From assembly GCF_039523755.1 (NCBI RefSeq), contig NZ_BAAAFX010000021.1:67468-131467 (forward strand): a stretch of 64,000 nucleotides of DNA, read 5' to 3'. The notes beneath the pieces were generated by a model. It was not told where the DNA came from. It did not search any database and saw only the letters and a program-made list of their open reading frames with translations. Shown here in pieces: positions 56,053 through 64,000 of this stretch (the stretch's first letter is position 1; the number at the start of each line of letters is the position of its first letter). Position numbers and translations under genes: made by a program. The stretch comes from Tatumella terrea. GTDB taxonomy: Bacteria; Pseudomonadota; Gammaproteobacteria; Enterobacterales; Enterobacteriaceae.

Positions 56053-56096
56053 ATGGTATACCATGAATTGACATACTATAAATCTCACTGTTATAT
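56053..56096 (+). promoter_or_regulatory. Promoter and GntR-type operator of the ring-cleavage operon
   Basis: The perfect palindrome ATGGTATACCAT (56053-56064), containing the TGGTATACCA core favoured by FadR-subgroup GntR proteins, ends three bases before a consensus -35 TTGACA (56068-56073). A 17-base spacer leads to a -10-like TTATAT (56091-56096). The arrangement suits repression by the divergent GntR regulator. Confidence 0.75.
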
Positions 56097-56145
56097 CCCA
56101 TCCCGAACAAGATTAACAACCTGTTAACTTTAGTGAGGCTCAGTT

Positions 56146-56748
56146 ATGCACCCAGATATTCGCAAGACGTTTGTGACGACCGAAACCCTCTATTCAGACG
56201 GTGGCAAATCTGCAACCACGCCCCTGGTGATGATTGCAGCGGCAGCGGTGGTAAAAAACCCGTGGGCTGGTGAAGGTTTTGTTGAAGATCTCGCACCAAA
56301 AATCCGGGAAATGGCCCCGGTGATCGGCGAGCTGCTGACCGGCCTGATCGTTAAAGAAGCCGGGGGAGGAGACAAGGTCGTCGCATACGGCAAAAGTGCG
56401 GTGGTTGGTCTGAATGGTGAGCTTGAACATGCCTCCGCCCTAATTCATACCCTGCACTTCGGAAATCATTACCGTTCAGCCGTGAAAGGTAAAACCTACC
56501 TGGCCTTTAATAATACCCGAGGGCCTGCTAACACTCCGATTCTGGTACCGATGATGGGCACTGATGATGAAGGCACCCGTGAGCATTACCTGACTATGCA
56601 GTTCAACATTAACGACGCTCCATTCAGCGATGAGATTGTGATAGCGCTGGGCGCGGCACTGGGCGGCCGTCCGCATCACCGTATCGGTAACCGTTATCTT
56701 GACCTGAAAGAGTTGGGCCATGACCAGAAAAATCCAGCAGCTGTCTGA
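56146..56748 (+). CDS. AA_synth (DUF1185)-family protein
   Basis: A 200-residue cytoplasmic protein with the family blocks KTFVTTETLYSDGG, AAAVVKNPWAGEGFVEDL, GDKVVAYGKSAVVGLNGELEHASALIHTLHFGNHYR and GPPNT-like RGPANTPILVPMM. Its biochemical role is not established. As I recall, the Acinetobacter trigonelline work includes a conserved hypothetical protein that assists the last step; whether that is this family I cannot confirm. GAGG precedes the ATG. It overlaps the next gene by 29 bases. Confidence 0.85.
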   Translation: MHPDIRKTFVTTETLYSDGGKSATTPLVMIAAAAVVKNPWAGEGFVEDLAPKIREMAPVIGELLTGLIVKEAGGGDKVVAYGKSAVVGLNGELEHASALIHTLHFGNHYRSAVKGKTYLAFNNTRGPANTPILVPMMGTDDEGTREHYLTMQFNINDAPFSDEIVIALGAALGGRPHHRIGNRYLDLKELGHDQKNPAAV

Positions 56749-57541
56749 ATCAGGACTCCAGGTCAGTTATCTGGAGAAGGGGGAGGGGCAGCCACTGGTG
56801 TTGATCCACGGTGTGGGCATGAATGCTGACGCCTGGTATCCGCAAATGGATCTGCTTAGTCGGTATTTTCGGGTGTTAGCCGTGGATATGCCGGGTCACG
56901 GTGAAAGTAGTGGTTTTCACCATGCTGCGGGCCTGAAGGATTATGTACGCTGGTTGGTCTTGTTCCTGCAAACACAACCGGAACAGCATTTTGCTGTGGC
57001 AGGTCACTCAATGGGAGCATTGATTACCGCAGGTATCGCTATCGATCACCCTGAACTGGTGAATCACGCCATAGTAATGAGTGGGGTGTTTAAACGCAGT
57101 AACAGTGCACGTGATGCGGTACTGAAACGGGCTGAAGAATTAGCCAGTGGCAGGGTTCGACTTGATGCTCCTCTGGATCGCTGGTTCAGTGACCAGCCCT
57201 ATGAACAACCGCTCCGCCAGCAAGTCGGTGGGTGGTTACAGCAGGTGAATCTTGACGGCTACGCTCGAGCCTATCAGGCATTTGCGGAAGGTGACCGGTT
57301 CTATTCTGATCGCTGGAATGAGATGCAATGCCCGGTATTAGTAATGACCGGCGAGCTTGATACTAATTCCAGTCCGGATATGACTCACCGGATGGCCCAG
57401 GCAGCAGCGCAAGGCCAGGCTGTCGTGGTAGCTAACGCTAAACATATGTTGAACCTGACAGATGCTGACCGTGTTAATGACGAAATATTATCTTTCCTCA
57501 GCATGGATACTGGCAATGTCATACAAAACAAAGCTTGTTAA
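56720..57541 (+). CDS. Alpha/beta hydrolase, candidate amide hydrolase of N-heterocycle catabolism (TgnD-like)
   Basis: A 273-residue alpha/beta-hydrolase. Catalytic triad: Ser97 in GHSMGA, Asp in MTGELDTNSS, His in NAKHML. The oxyanion loop HGVGMN is near residues 30-35. In the trigonelline pathway a hydrolase splits the ring-opened succinate derivative into methylamine, formate, CO2 and succinate semialdehyde; the E-2-acetamidomethylenesuccinate hydrolase of vitamin B6 catabolism is a comparable alpha/beta-hydrolase. The operon position supports that type of role, but sequence alone cannot fix the substrate. Confidence 0.8.
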   Translation: MTRKIQQLSESGLQVSYLEKGEGQPLVLIHGVGMNADAWYPQMDLLSRYFRVLAVDMPGHGESSGFHHAAGLKDYVRWLVLFLQTQPEQHFAVAGHSMGALITAGIAIDHPELVNHAIVMSGVFKRSNSARDAVLKRAEELASGRVRLDAPLDRWFSDQPYEQPLRQQVGGWLQQVNLDGYARAYQAFAEGDRFYSDRWNEMQCPVLVMTGELDTNSSPDMTHRMAQAAAQGQAVVVANAKHMLNLTDADRVNDEILSFLSMDTGNVIQNKAC

Positions 57542-57551
57542 GGAGTAAGTT

Positions 57552-58493
57552 ATGGATGCCGATAAACGCAGATTACTTCGCGACGCCTTTGGTGCTTTTA
57601 TGACTGGCGTGACCGTAGTTACTACTTATGATATGCAGGGACAGCCGATTGGCTTCACTGCAAATTCATTCTCATCAGTATCTCTTGATCCTGCATTATT
57701 GCTGGTTAGCATTGATAAGCGCTCTGCTAACTTTGAAAGCTTCACTCAATGCTCGCACTTCGCCATCAATATTCTGGCTGAACAGCAGAAAGATGTTTCA
57801 AACATTTTTTCTCAAAAGATAGATGACCGTTTCTCGCATGTGCAGTGGCATAAAGGTGAATTCAACACTCCGTTACTGGATGACAGTTCCGCCTGGTTTG
57901 AATGTGCGATGCATCATGTGGTTGACGCTGGTGATCACGCGATTTTGATCGGTAACGTTGAAGAGTTTGAATCCTGTGGAACGCCGGGGCTGGGCTACTA
58001 TCGCGGAGGTTACTTTACCCCTTACCAGAATGCTGAATCTCTGATTAGCGGGCCGAATGTGGTGGTGACCGCACTGATTGAATCGGCCGGGCAGGCACTG
58101 GTCGTCCGTAAATCAGAGGGCTATGGCCTCCCATCTCAAACAGTCAATAACAGCAGTGTTAGTGAAAGTCTGAAGCAAATTTTCAGCAAGCTAAATATCG
58201 ATGCTAACCCGGGATTTATTTATTCAGTCTGGGAAGATCGTCAGAAGAAACAACAGCACATTGTATTTCTTTGCGCTCAGCCAACAGACAGTATGCTGGT
58301 AGAGGTCCCTGATGGCGAGTGGGTGGATGTTCAGCGCCTAAAAAAACTGTCGATGCCGGACAGTGCCCTGAAATCTCTGGTGGACCGTTTTATCCGTGAA
58401 AATTCGGTCGGAAATTACGGTATTTATTACGGCGATGAAGCGGAGGGCTCAGTCCGTCAATTCTTTAACCAGTCTCTGCAGGAGGTGGTATGA
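57552..58493 (+). CDS. Flavin reductase with extra C-terminal domain (TgnA-like reductase component)
   Basis: A 313-residue two-domain protein. Residues 1-160 are an HpaC/RutF-type NAD(P)H:flavin reductase (RRLLRDAFGAFMTGVTVVTTYDMQGQPIGFTANSFSSVSLDPALLLVSI; HFAINILAEQQ; YYRGGYF). Residues about 167-313 (VVVTALIESAGQALVVRKSEGYGLP and IVFLCAQP) look like a degenerate NUDIX-type fold without a recognisable catalytic Nudix box, so it may be a sensing or regulatory domain. It supplies reduced flavin to the monooxygenase encoded next, whose start codon overlaps its stop (ATGA). Confidence 0.85.
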   Translation: MDADKRRLLRDAFGAFMTGVTVVTTYDMQGQPIGFTANSFSSVSLDPALLLVSIDKRSANFESFTQCSHFAINILAEQQKDVSNIFSQKIDDRFSHVQWHKGEFNTPLLDDSSAWFECAMHHVVDAGDHAILIGNVEEFESCGTPGLGYYRGGYFTPYQNAESLISGPNVVVTALIESAGQALVVRKSEGYGLPSQTVNNSSVSESLKQIFSKLNIDANPGFIYSVWEDRQKKQQHIVFLCAQPTDSMLVEVPDGEWVDVQRLKKLSMPDSALKSLVDRFIRENSVGNYGIYYGDEAEGSVRQFFNQSLQEVV

Positions 58494-59527
58494 AACTATC
58501 ATTATTCCTGCATATGGAACGTGTTTCGGCAGATGACCCTCAGGAAAAGCTGTACGACGAGATGATGGAACTGTGTGAAATCGCAGATCGGGGTGGACTG
58601 CATGCTATCTGGACCGGTGAGCACCATGGCATGAATTTTACTATAGCTCCCAACCCGTTCATTAATCTGGTGGATATTGCTCACCGTACTCAGCATGTAC
58701 GCTTAGGGACAGGGACAATTATCGCGCCGTTTACTCACCCTATCCGACTGGCAGGTGAAGCGGCGATGACTGACCTAATCACCAATGGACGTCTTGACCT
58801 GGGGGTAGCTCGCGGCGCTTATTCTTTTGAGTACCAACGCCTGATGCCGGGGATGGATGCCTGGGAAGCTGGCCAGCGAATGCGTGAACTGGTCCCTGCC
58901 GTAAAAGCACTATGGCAGGGTGACTATGAGCATAAAGGGGAGTTTTGGTCATTTCCTTCGACTACGTCATCGCCACAGCCCAAACAGCAACCACACCCAC
59001 CTATTTGGGTAGCGGCCCGGGATCCAAACAGCCATGAGTTCGCGGTGAAAAATGGATGCCATGTGCAGTGCACTCCGTTACATCAGGGGGAAGAGGAAAT
59101 ATCCCGACTAATCACTACGTTCAAAGCTGCATGTCGTGAATATTCACCAGAACAACCCCTGAAAATCATGTTATTGCAGCATGGTTTTGTTGCTGAAGAC
59201 GAAGCCGATGCACAACAGGCGGCGGAGGAACTTAACCGTTTTTATAACTATTTCGGTGCCTGGTTCAAAAACGAGCGTCCGGTCCGGCAGGGGCTGATTA
59301 AGCCGCTGACAGAGGAAGAGATTGTTACCAACACCTACTACAACGCAGAAGCGATGCGAAAAAATCTGGTAATTGGTAATCCGGACCAGGTGATTGCTCG
59401 CCTGAAAAACTATGAAGCGATGGGCTATGACGAGTATGCGTTGTGGCTGGATAGTGGTATGTCCTTTGAGCGCAAAAAAGCTTCACTGGAACGCTTTATT
59501 AAACATGTTGCACCTGCATTTCACTAA
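58490..59527 (+). CDS. LLM-class flavin-dependent monooxygenase, ring-cleaving candidate (TgnB-like)
   Basis: A 345-residue luciferase-like monooxygenase (TIM barrel). Typical blocks are FLHMERVSADDPQEKLYDEMMELCEIADRGGLHAIWTGEHHG, NPFINLVDIAHRTQHVRLGTGTII, HPIRLAGEAAMTDLITNGRLDLGVARGAYSFEYQRL and PPIWVAARDPNSHEFAVKNG. It needs reduced flavin from the adjacent reductase. In A. baylyi, such a two-component enzyme opens trigonelline directly between C5 and C6; this gene order suggests the same kind of ring cleavage of an N-methylated pyridine. The substrate remains to be tested. Confidence 0.85.
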   Translation: MKLSLFLHMERVSADDPQEKLYDEMMELCEIADRGGLHAIWTGEHHGMNFTIAPNPFINLVDIAHRTQHVRLGTGTIIAPFTHPIRLAGEAAMTDLITNGRLDLGVARGAYSFEYQRLMPGMDAWEAGQRMRELVPAVKALWQGDYEHKGEFWSFPSTTSSPQPKQQPHPPIWVAARDPNSHEFAVKNGCHVQCTPLHQGEEEISRLITTFKAACREYSPEQPLKIMLLQHGFVAEDEADAQQAAEELNRFYNYFGAWFKNERPVRQGLIKPLTEEEIVTNTYYNAEAMRKNLVIGNPDQVIARLKNYEAMGYDEYALWLDSGMSFERKKASLERFIKHVAPAFH

Positions 59528-59538
59528 GCGGAGACGTC

Positions 59539-61005
59539 ATGGAAAAGTTCAAGCTCTACATCGACGGCCAGTTTGATCCCGGGGCCGCAAACTTTACCTC
59601 GTTGAATCCGGCGACAGCAGAACCCTGGGCTGATATTGCCGAAGCTCGCCGCGTGCAAACCGACCGTGCAGTCGAGGCCGCAGCCAGGGCATTTCAGTCA
59701 GAAGGGTGGCGTGGATCGAGTGCCAGTGCACGCGGAAAACTGTTGCTGAAGCTGGCAGACCTGATAGAGCGTGATGCCCGTAGACTGGCCCGTGTGGAAA
59801 CACTGGATACCGGTAAAATTATCCGTGAAACTGAGGCTCAGATTGCTTACGTTGCAGAGTATTATCGTTTTTATGCCGGGCTCGCCGATAAAATGGATGG
59901 AGCCACCCTGAGCATCGATAAAGACGATATGGAAACCTGGATCAAACGTGAACCTGTCGGTGTGGTAGCAGCGATCATTCCATGGAATAGCCAGTTATTT
60001 CTTTCCGCCGTGAAAATTGGCCCTGCGATCGCGGCCGGTTGTACGGTAGTGGTGAAGGCGGCCGAAACGGCGCCGGCCCCGTTACTGTCTCTGGCTGAAC
60101 TGGTACATGAAGCCGGATTTCCGCCAGGGGTGATTAATATCATCACGGGGTTCGCGGCAGACTGTGGCACGGTGTTGACCCGGCATGAGCTGGTCGATCA
60201 TATTGCTTTTACTGGCGGAGCGGAGACTGCACGTCATATTGTACGCAACAGTGCTGAAAACCTTGCCAGCACATCTCTGGAATTAGGTGGTAAGTCGCCT
60301 TTCATTGTGTTTGCGGATGCTGATCTGGAAAGTGCGGCGAATGCTCAGGTTGCCGCCATTTTCTCAGCTTCAGGGCAGAGTTGTGTGGCTGGTTCACGCT
60401 TACTGGTAGAGCAGGGAGTGAAAGAGGCCTTTATTGAAAAGCTCATCACTAAAGTCCGCAACATAGTGATTGGCTGCCCTCAGCACCAGGAGACTCAGTT
60501 TGGCCCACTATGTACATTGCAACAAAAACAAAAAATCGAGCAGGTGGTAAGCCGGAGCTTAGAGCATGGTGCGCGGCTGGTATCGGGTAATCAGCCTGTA
60601 GACCTGCCGGGGTTCTATTACCCGCCAACCATTCTGGATTGTAGTAATGCTCCGGACGCAGACTGTGTTGTACAAGAGTTATTTGGACCGGTGCTGTCGG
60701 TACTGTCATTTAAAGATGAAGCAGAGGCAATTCGTCTGGCGAATAACACCGAATATGGTCTGGCTGCGGGCGTGTTCACACAAAACCTGACCCGTGCCCA
60801 TCGTGTCACACGCAGGTTACGTAGCGGTGTGGTATGGCTGAATACTTATCGTGTGGTTTCCCCTCTGGCACCTTTTGGCGGATATGGTAAGTCCGGTTTT
60901 GGCCGGGAAGGTGGTATTGATGCTGCCCTGGAATATACCACCACTAAAACGGTATGGCTGCGTACCAGCGATGAACCAATCAGTGATCCTTTTATTATGC
61001 GTTGA
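59539..61005 (+). CDS. Aldehyde dehydrogenase of the ring-cleavage operon (TgnC/TgnE-like)
   Basis: A 488-residue NAD(P)-dependent aldehyde dehydrogenase. General base E248 in LELGGKSP, nucleophile C282 in GQSCVAGSR, IIPWNSQLF, and the C-terminal PFGGYGKSGFGREGG are intact. It would oxidise the lactol/semialdehyde made by ring opening, or succinate semialdehyde. Only one such gene is present, while the Acinetobacter pathway uses two dehydrogenase steps, so the second may come from a housekeeping gabD-type enzyme elsewhere. Confidence 0.9.
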   Translation: MEKFKLYIDGQFDPGAANFTSLNPATAEPWADIAEARRVQTDRAVEAAARAFQSEGWRGSSASARGKLLLKLADLIERDARRLARVETLDTGKIIRETEAQIAYVAEYYRFYAGLADKMDGATLSIDKDDMETWIKREPVGVVAAIIPWNSQLFLSAVKIGPAIAAGCTVVVKAAETAPAPLLSLAELVHEAGFPPGVINIITGFAADCGTVLTRHELVDHIAFTGGAETARHIVRNSAENLASTSLELGGKSPFIVFADADLESAANAQVAAIFSASGQSCVAGSRLLVEQGVKEAFIEKLITKVRNIVIGCPQHQETQFGPLCTLQQKQKIEQVVSRSLEHGARLVSGNQPVDLPGFYYPPTILDCSNAPDADCVVQELFGPVLSVLSFKDEAEAIRLANNTEYGLAAGVFTQNLTRAHRVTRRLRSGVVWLNTYRVVSPLAPFGGYGKSGFGREGGIDAALEYTTTKTVWLRTSDEPISDPFIMR

Positions 61006-61017
61006 GATTTCAGTGTC

Positions 61018-61056
61018 GGGTTCAGAGAAAATCACCGAACCCTGGTAGTGGTTTTT
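61018..61056 (+). terminator. Possible attenuator between dehydrogenase and permease genes
   Basis: A 6-bp stem GGGTTC / GAACCC with a 13-base loop is followed after eight bases by T6. This may lower, but not abolish, readthrough into the permease gene. Confidence 0.35.
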
Positions 61057-61189
61057 TATGCAGGAAGTTTTACCGCCAATTCTTTTATAAGAAGACGAAA
61101 ATAGATTCGTCGGGATGGCTATGGCTTTTTTAAGGAAGGTTTTATAGACATTTAAATATAAATAATATCATTGAGAATTGGAGGGTACG

Positions 61190-62581
61190 ATGAACACACA
61201 ACCACGTCAAAGTACGGTCATAGAAAATAAGTCAGTAGATTACGTCCCGGAATCAGAGCGGCATGGTAAATCCATTAGTTTATTTACTTTATGGTTTTGT
61301 ACTAATATTGCACCTTTGGCTGTTGTCAGTGGCACAATTGCAACTGCAACATTTCATCTTAGCGTTGTTGCTGCATTAACAGCGATTATTGCCGGGCATT
61401 TATTTGGCGGGGTATTCCTGGCATTTACCTCAGCGCAGGGGCCAAAGGTTGGGATACCACAATTGGTACAAAGCCGTGCGCAATTTGGTCGCTATGGTTC
61501 GTTGCTGGTGATAGCATTTACCACATTAATTTATCTTGGTTTTTTTATTTCTAATATCTCGCTATCCGGCCGGGTGATTAATAATTTCTTTACATCACTG
61601 TCTGTGAGCAGTGCTACAGTAATTGGCGCTATCCTGTCAACGGTAATAGGTATTGTCGGTTATCACTTTATCCACCGTATCAATAAAGTCGGTGCCTGGG
61701 TAATGGGAGCGGCGCTGATTATTGGTCTGGGAATCATGATTTCACAGCCATTACCTGCCGATTTCTGGCAACGCGGTAATATGAGTGCGGCTGGCTGGTT
61801 TGGGACTTTCTGTATCGGTGCTGTCTGGCAAATCAGCTTTTCACCTTATACTTCTGATTACTCTCGTTATCTGCCTGCAAGTGTCGGGATTGCACGTCCT
61901 TTTTTTGCTACCTATTTAGGGGCGTGTGGAGGCACGATTCTGGCCTTTGTTTTCGGTATGATGGCAGTGAATATTGCTCCAACCAGCGATGTAATGATGT
62001 CGGTGCGCCATGCTACGGGGTGGCTTGGTCCGGTGCTAATGGTGTTATTCCTGATCAATATTATTTGCCATAACTCGATGAATCTTTATGGTGCCGTTTT
62101 ATCACTGATTACGGCGGTACAAACCTTCCGCCCTGCCTGGACACCAGGGGCTGTTGTGCGATTAGTCGTATCTTCCCTGGTATTGGTAAGTAGCGTTTTA
62201 GTGGCCTTGGCGGCATCACAAAACTTCGTCTCGTTCTTTATCAACCTGATTCTGGCGTTGATTGCGGTACTTATTCCATGGATTGTGATTAATCTTTTGG
62301 ACTTCTATTATGTTAATAAGCAATCCTATGATATAGAGGCAATCTTCCGGGCAGACGGTGGGCGTTACGGTCTTTTGAATACCCATACATTGTTGGTTTA
62401 CTTTTTTGGTATCATTGTACAGATTCCTTTTGTTGAGAATGCCTTCTTCTCCGGTCCCTACGCGAATTTAATTCCCGGGGTAGATATTTCTTGGGTGATT
62501 AGTCTCGTGCTGACCAGCATTACTTATCCTTTGTTTACCAGAAAAACTGAATATTTTAATAATAAGATATATTTAAAGTAG
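61190..62581 (+). CDS. NCS1-family permease, candidate importer of the heterocycle
   Basis: A 463-residue transporter with about 12 TM helices. NCS1 features are the N-terminal SVDYVPESERHGKSISLFTLWFCTNIAPLAVVSG, FGRYGSLLVIAF, SPYTSDYSRYLP, and the late motif LLDFYYVNKQSYDIEAIF. NCS1 carriers import N-heterocycles such as cytosine, allantoin, hydantoins and nucleobase analogues, so uptake of a pyridine-type compound is plausible. The ATG at 61190 has a GGAGGG ribosome site. It is the last gene of the island. Confidence 0.92.
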   Translation: MNTQPRQSTVIENKSVDYVPESERHGKSISLFTLWFCTNIAPLAVVSGTIATATFHLSVVAALTAIIAGHLFGGVFLAFTSAQGPKVGIPQLVQSRAQFGRYGSLLVIAFTTLIYLGFFISNISLSGRVINNFFTSLSVSSATVIGAILSTVIGIVGYHFIHRINKVGAWVMGAALIIGLGIMISQPLPADFWQRGNMSAAGWFGTFCIGAVWQISFSPYTSDYSRYLPASVGIARPFFATYLGACGGTILAFVFGMMAVNIAPTSDVMMSVRHATGWLGPVLMVLFLINIICHNSMNLYGAVLSLITAVQTFRPAWTPGAVVRLVVSSLVLVSSVLVALAASQNFVSFFINLILALIAVLIPWIVINLLDFYYVNKQSYDIEAIFRADGGRYGLLNTHTLLVYFFGIIVQIPFVENAFFSGPYANLIPGVDISWVISLVLTSITYPLFTRKTEYFNNKIYLK

Positions 62582-63309
62582 AATAAGAAATTTTCACATG
62601 TACCAAAATGGCAAGTAAAATCATTTAGTGTTGATGATGTTTGTAAATGAGCATGTGTTCAACAAATAACACAAATAATACTAATGAGTAGGTGATTTGG
62701 TTTAGAGTTTTGAATGGAAGAAATTCTGGAATATTTAATGCAATATCAGGCTTTACATGCAAGGGAAACTCATATCAGGGAATCCATTTGCTGTGTGAAG
62801 AAAATATGGAAATAATTGGACCAGTCCAAACCACCTGCTCTGGTTAGTTATGGAAAACACATTCACTCCGGGATATTCGACTCTTGAAGAGTCATGCGAA
62901 AACATTATGTGACTGCTTCCTATGACTTTATTTTAATAAAATTCCCGGGGATTTAACCCCATAAAAATTCACATGCTGAAGAGGTTTTCAATATCGCTAG
63001 CTTTTGTAAGTGGTCTGCAGATATGATTAATCCAAAAAAGGGCTATCATCAGATCGCTCTTTTCTCAATACGCAAACGACTTACCAAAATAAGGTCTTTT
63101 TACCGTTGGCACTGAGTCGAAAACGTATTTCTACCTTATGCCGGGAGCAATATTTTAGGATAGTTAAAGCTCATGATGCTCATCCATCAATGTATCGTCA
63201 TACTCGTACTCACCCTCTTCTTATTAAGGAAAATTTACGTGATCTGCTCCCGTTAATTAATACACGGCAATGTTAGTAATGTCTTCATAAGCCACATGAG
63301 GACATCTCT
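62582..63309. other. Gap right of the permease, decayed sequence
   Basis: No intact gene. An open frame without a start codon runs 63031-63276 (reads LSRKRISTLCREQYFRIVKAHDAHP in part) and could be a gene fragment of unknown origin. The rest is A/T-rich. Confidence 0.4.
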
Positions 63310-63706
63310 ATGAAGAAGCAATTTTCGGACGAACAGACTATCAGTATTCTCCGCGAGGCAGACCCCGGGGTTCAGTCCGGCAACTCTGCCGCAAGCATGC
63401 CATTTCAGACGCCACCTTTTACATTTAGCGTAAGAATTTCGGCAGAATGGAAGTCCCTGAAGTGGAGCGGCTCAAGTCACCTGAAGAGGATAATGCTCGT
63501 CTCAGGAAGCTGCTCGCTGAAGCCAGGCTGGATAAGGGGGTACTTCAGGTGGCTCTGGGCCAAAATTTCTGAGGACAGACCAGAGGCGGGAAGCCGTGGA
63601 AGCTATGTGTGAGACAACGGGTCTGTCGCTATGACGTGCCTGCAAGTTAGCCGGTCTGACACTTTTAACCTGCCGTTATTTGGTTCAGCGTCCGACTTAT
63701 GACGCG
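63310..63706 (+). pseudogene. Degenerate IS3-family transposase (orfA/orfB remnant)
   Basis: The start MKKQFSDEQTISILREADPGV matches the N-terminus of IS3-family OrfA. Downstream, in shifted frames, fragments equivalent to MEVPEVERLKSPEEDNARLRKLLAEARLDKG are readable. The OrfB start MCETTGLSL follows at 63605, with in-frame stops after it, then RACKLAGLTLLTCRYLVQRPTYDA. At least two frameshifts and two stops show it is dead. Confidence 0.8.
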
Positions 63707-63937
63707 TGACTGTCTTCACGCATCACAGTGCTGCCCATTATCACTGTTTAGTGATTACCTCTGTTAATATGCAGATTCTGACATGTTGTTCATTATCCTG
63801 ACTCATTGTGAATATACAGGTTTTTCGGGGATTGCGGGCGTTTACCCCAAGGCTATTTTTCAGAGCCTGGAGCATCACTTTTACCCTCTTTTTACCATTG
63901 GCAAATTATAGGCATAAAAAAAGCAGCCCTAACAGGC

Positions 63938-64000
63938 TAATGCCGATCGTTTAAGACTACTTGATCGATCCAGTGCATGATGTAAAAAGGGTCCATGTTC
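63938..64000. mobile_element. Probable end of an IS4-family element, cut by the window
   Basis: TAATGCCGATCgtTTAAG at 63938 closely resembles the terminal inverted repeat of IS4, and the following CTTGATCGATCCAGTG continues to resemble IS4. The rest of the element would lie beyond the window. Confidence 0.5.

Noticed and set aside
56146..62581. Rut pyrimidine degradation operon
   Set aside because: Although an LLM oxygenase, flavin reductase, hydrolase and NCS1-type carrier recall rut, there is no RutB isochorismatase-type or RutC gene, and an aldehyde dehydrogenase and AA_synth protein are present instead.

Overview
The window looks like a chromosome segment of an Enterobacterales member, probably an Erwiniaceae-type plant or insect associate (Pantoea/Erwinia/Tatumella-like); the genus is an inference. 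The evidence is the block ubiG / gyrA / rcsC / rcsB-rcsD / micF / ompC / apbE-alkB, with E. coli-like protein lengths and a recognisable MicF sRNA divergent from ompC. The usual partner gene ada is not beside alkB.

Layout: 0-14.6 kb is core genome (ubiquinone synthesis, gyrase A, Rcs phosphorelay, porin, flavin transferase, DNA repair). 14.6-24.3 kb is a mixed chromosomal stretch: an EntD-type phosphopantetheinyl transferase, a GNAT acetyltransferase, a LysR regulator, a DoxX protein, a TEM/SHV-like class A beta-lactamase, an SDR oxidoreductase, dinI with a perfect LexA box, and nifJ. 24.3-31.6 kb holds a large RHS/YD-repeat protein with a C-terminal domain carrying a His-Gly/Cys pair that resembles clan CD cysteine peptidases, preceded by a partner gene of unknown function. 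32.4-36.6 kb is the Fur-box-preceded efeUOB iron uptake operon. 36.8-40.2 kb has a small membrane protein, two abutting short tandem arrays (18 perfect hexamers, 12 perfect heptamers), and a LysR regulator divergent from a pair of small DMT-type transporters.

The outstanding part is 41.2-62.6 kb, which I read as a catabolic island. A leftward operon (gmaS-mgsA-mgsB-mgsC) and a divergent rightward operon (purU-folD-mgdA-mgdB-mgdC-mgdD plus IclR and XRE-cupin regulators) together make a complete N-methylglutamate pathway for methylamine. The two C1-folate enzymes would take the methyl group on to formate. Next comes a GntR regulator with a DUF1330 gene, a clear promoter with a GntR-type operator, and an operon encoding an AA_synth-family protein, an alpha/beta hydrolase, a flavin reductase with an extra C-terminal domain, an LLM flavin monooxygenase, an aldehyde dehydrogenase and an NCS1 permease. 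This second set matches the enzyme types of the trigonelline (N-methylnicotinate) ring-cleavage pathway described in Acinetobacter baylyi, whose products include methylamine and formate. My main hypothesis is that the island imports a plant N-methylated pyridine, opens its ring, and feeds the released methylamine straight into the N-methylglutamate pathway. The island is flanked by a decayed gene on the left and by an IS3-family remnant and an apparent IS4-type element end on the right, which suggests horizontal acquisition.
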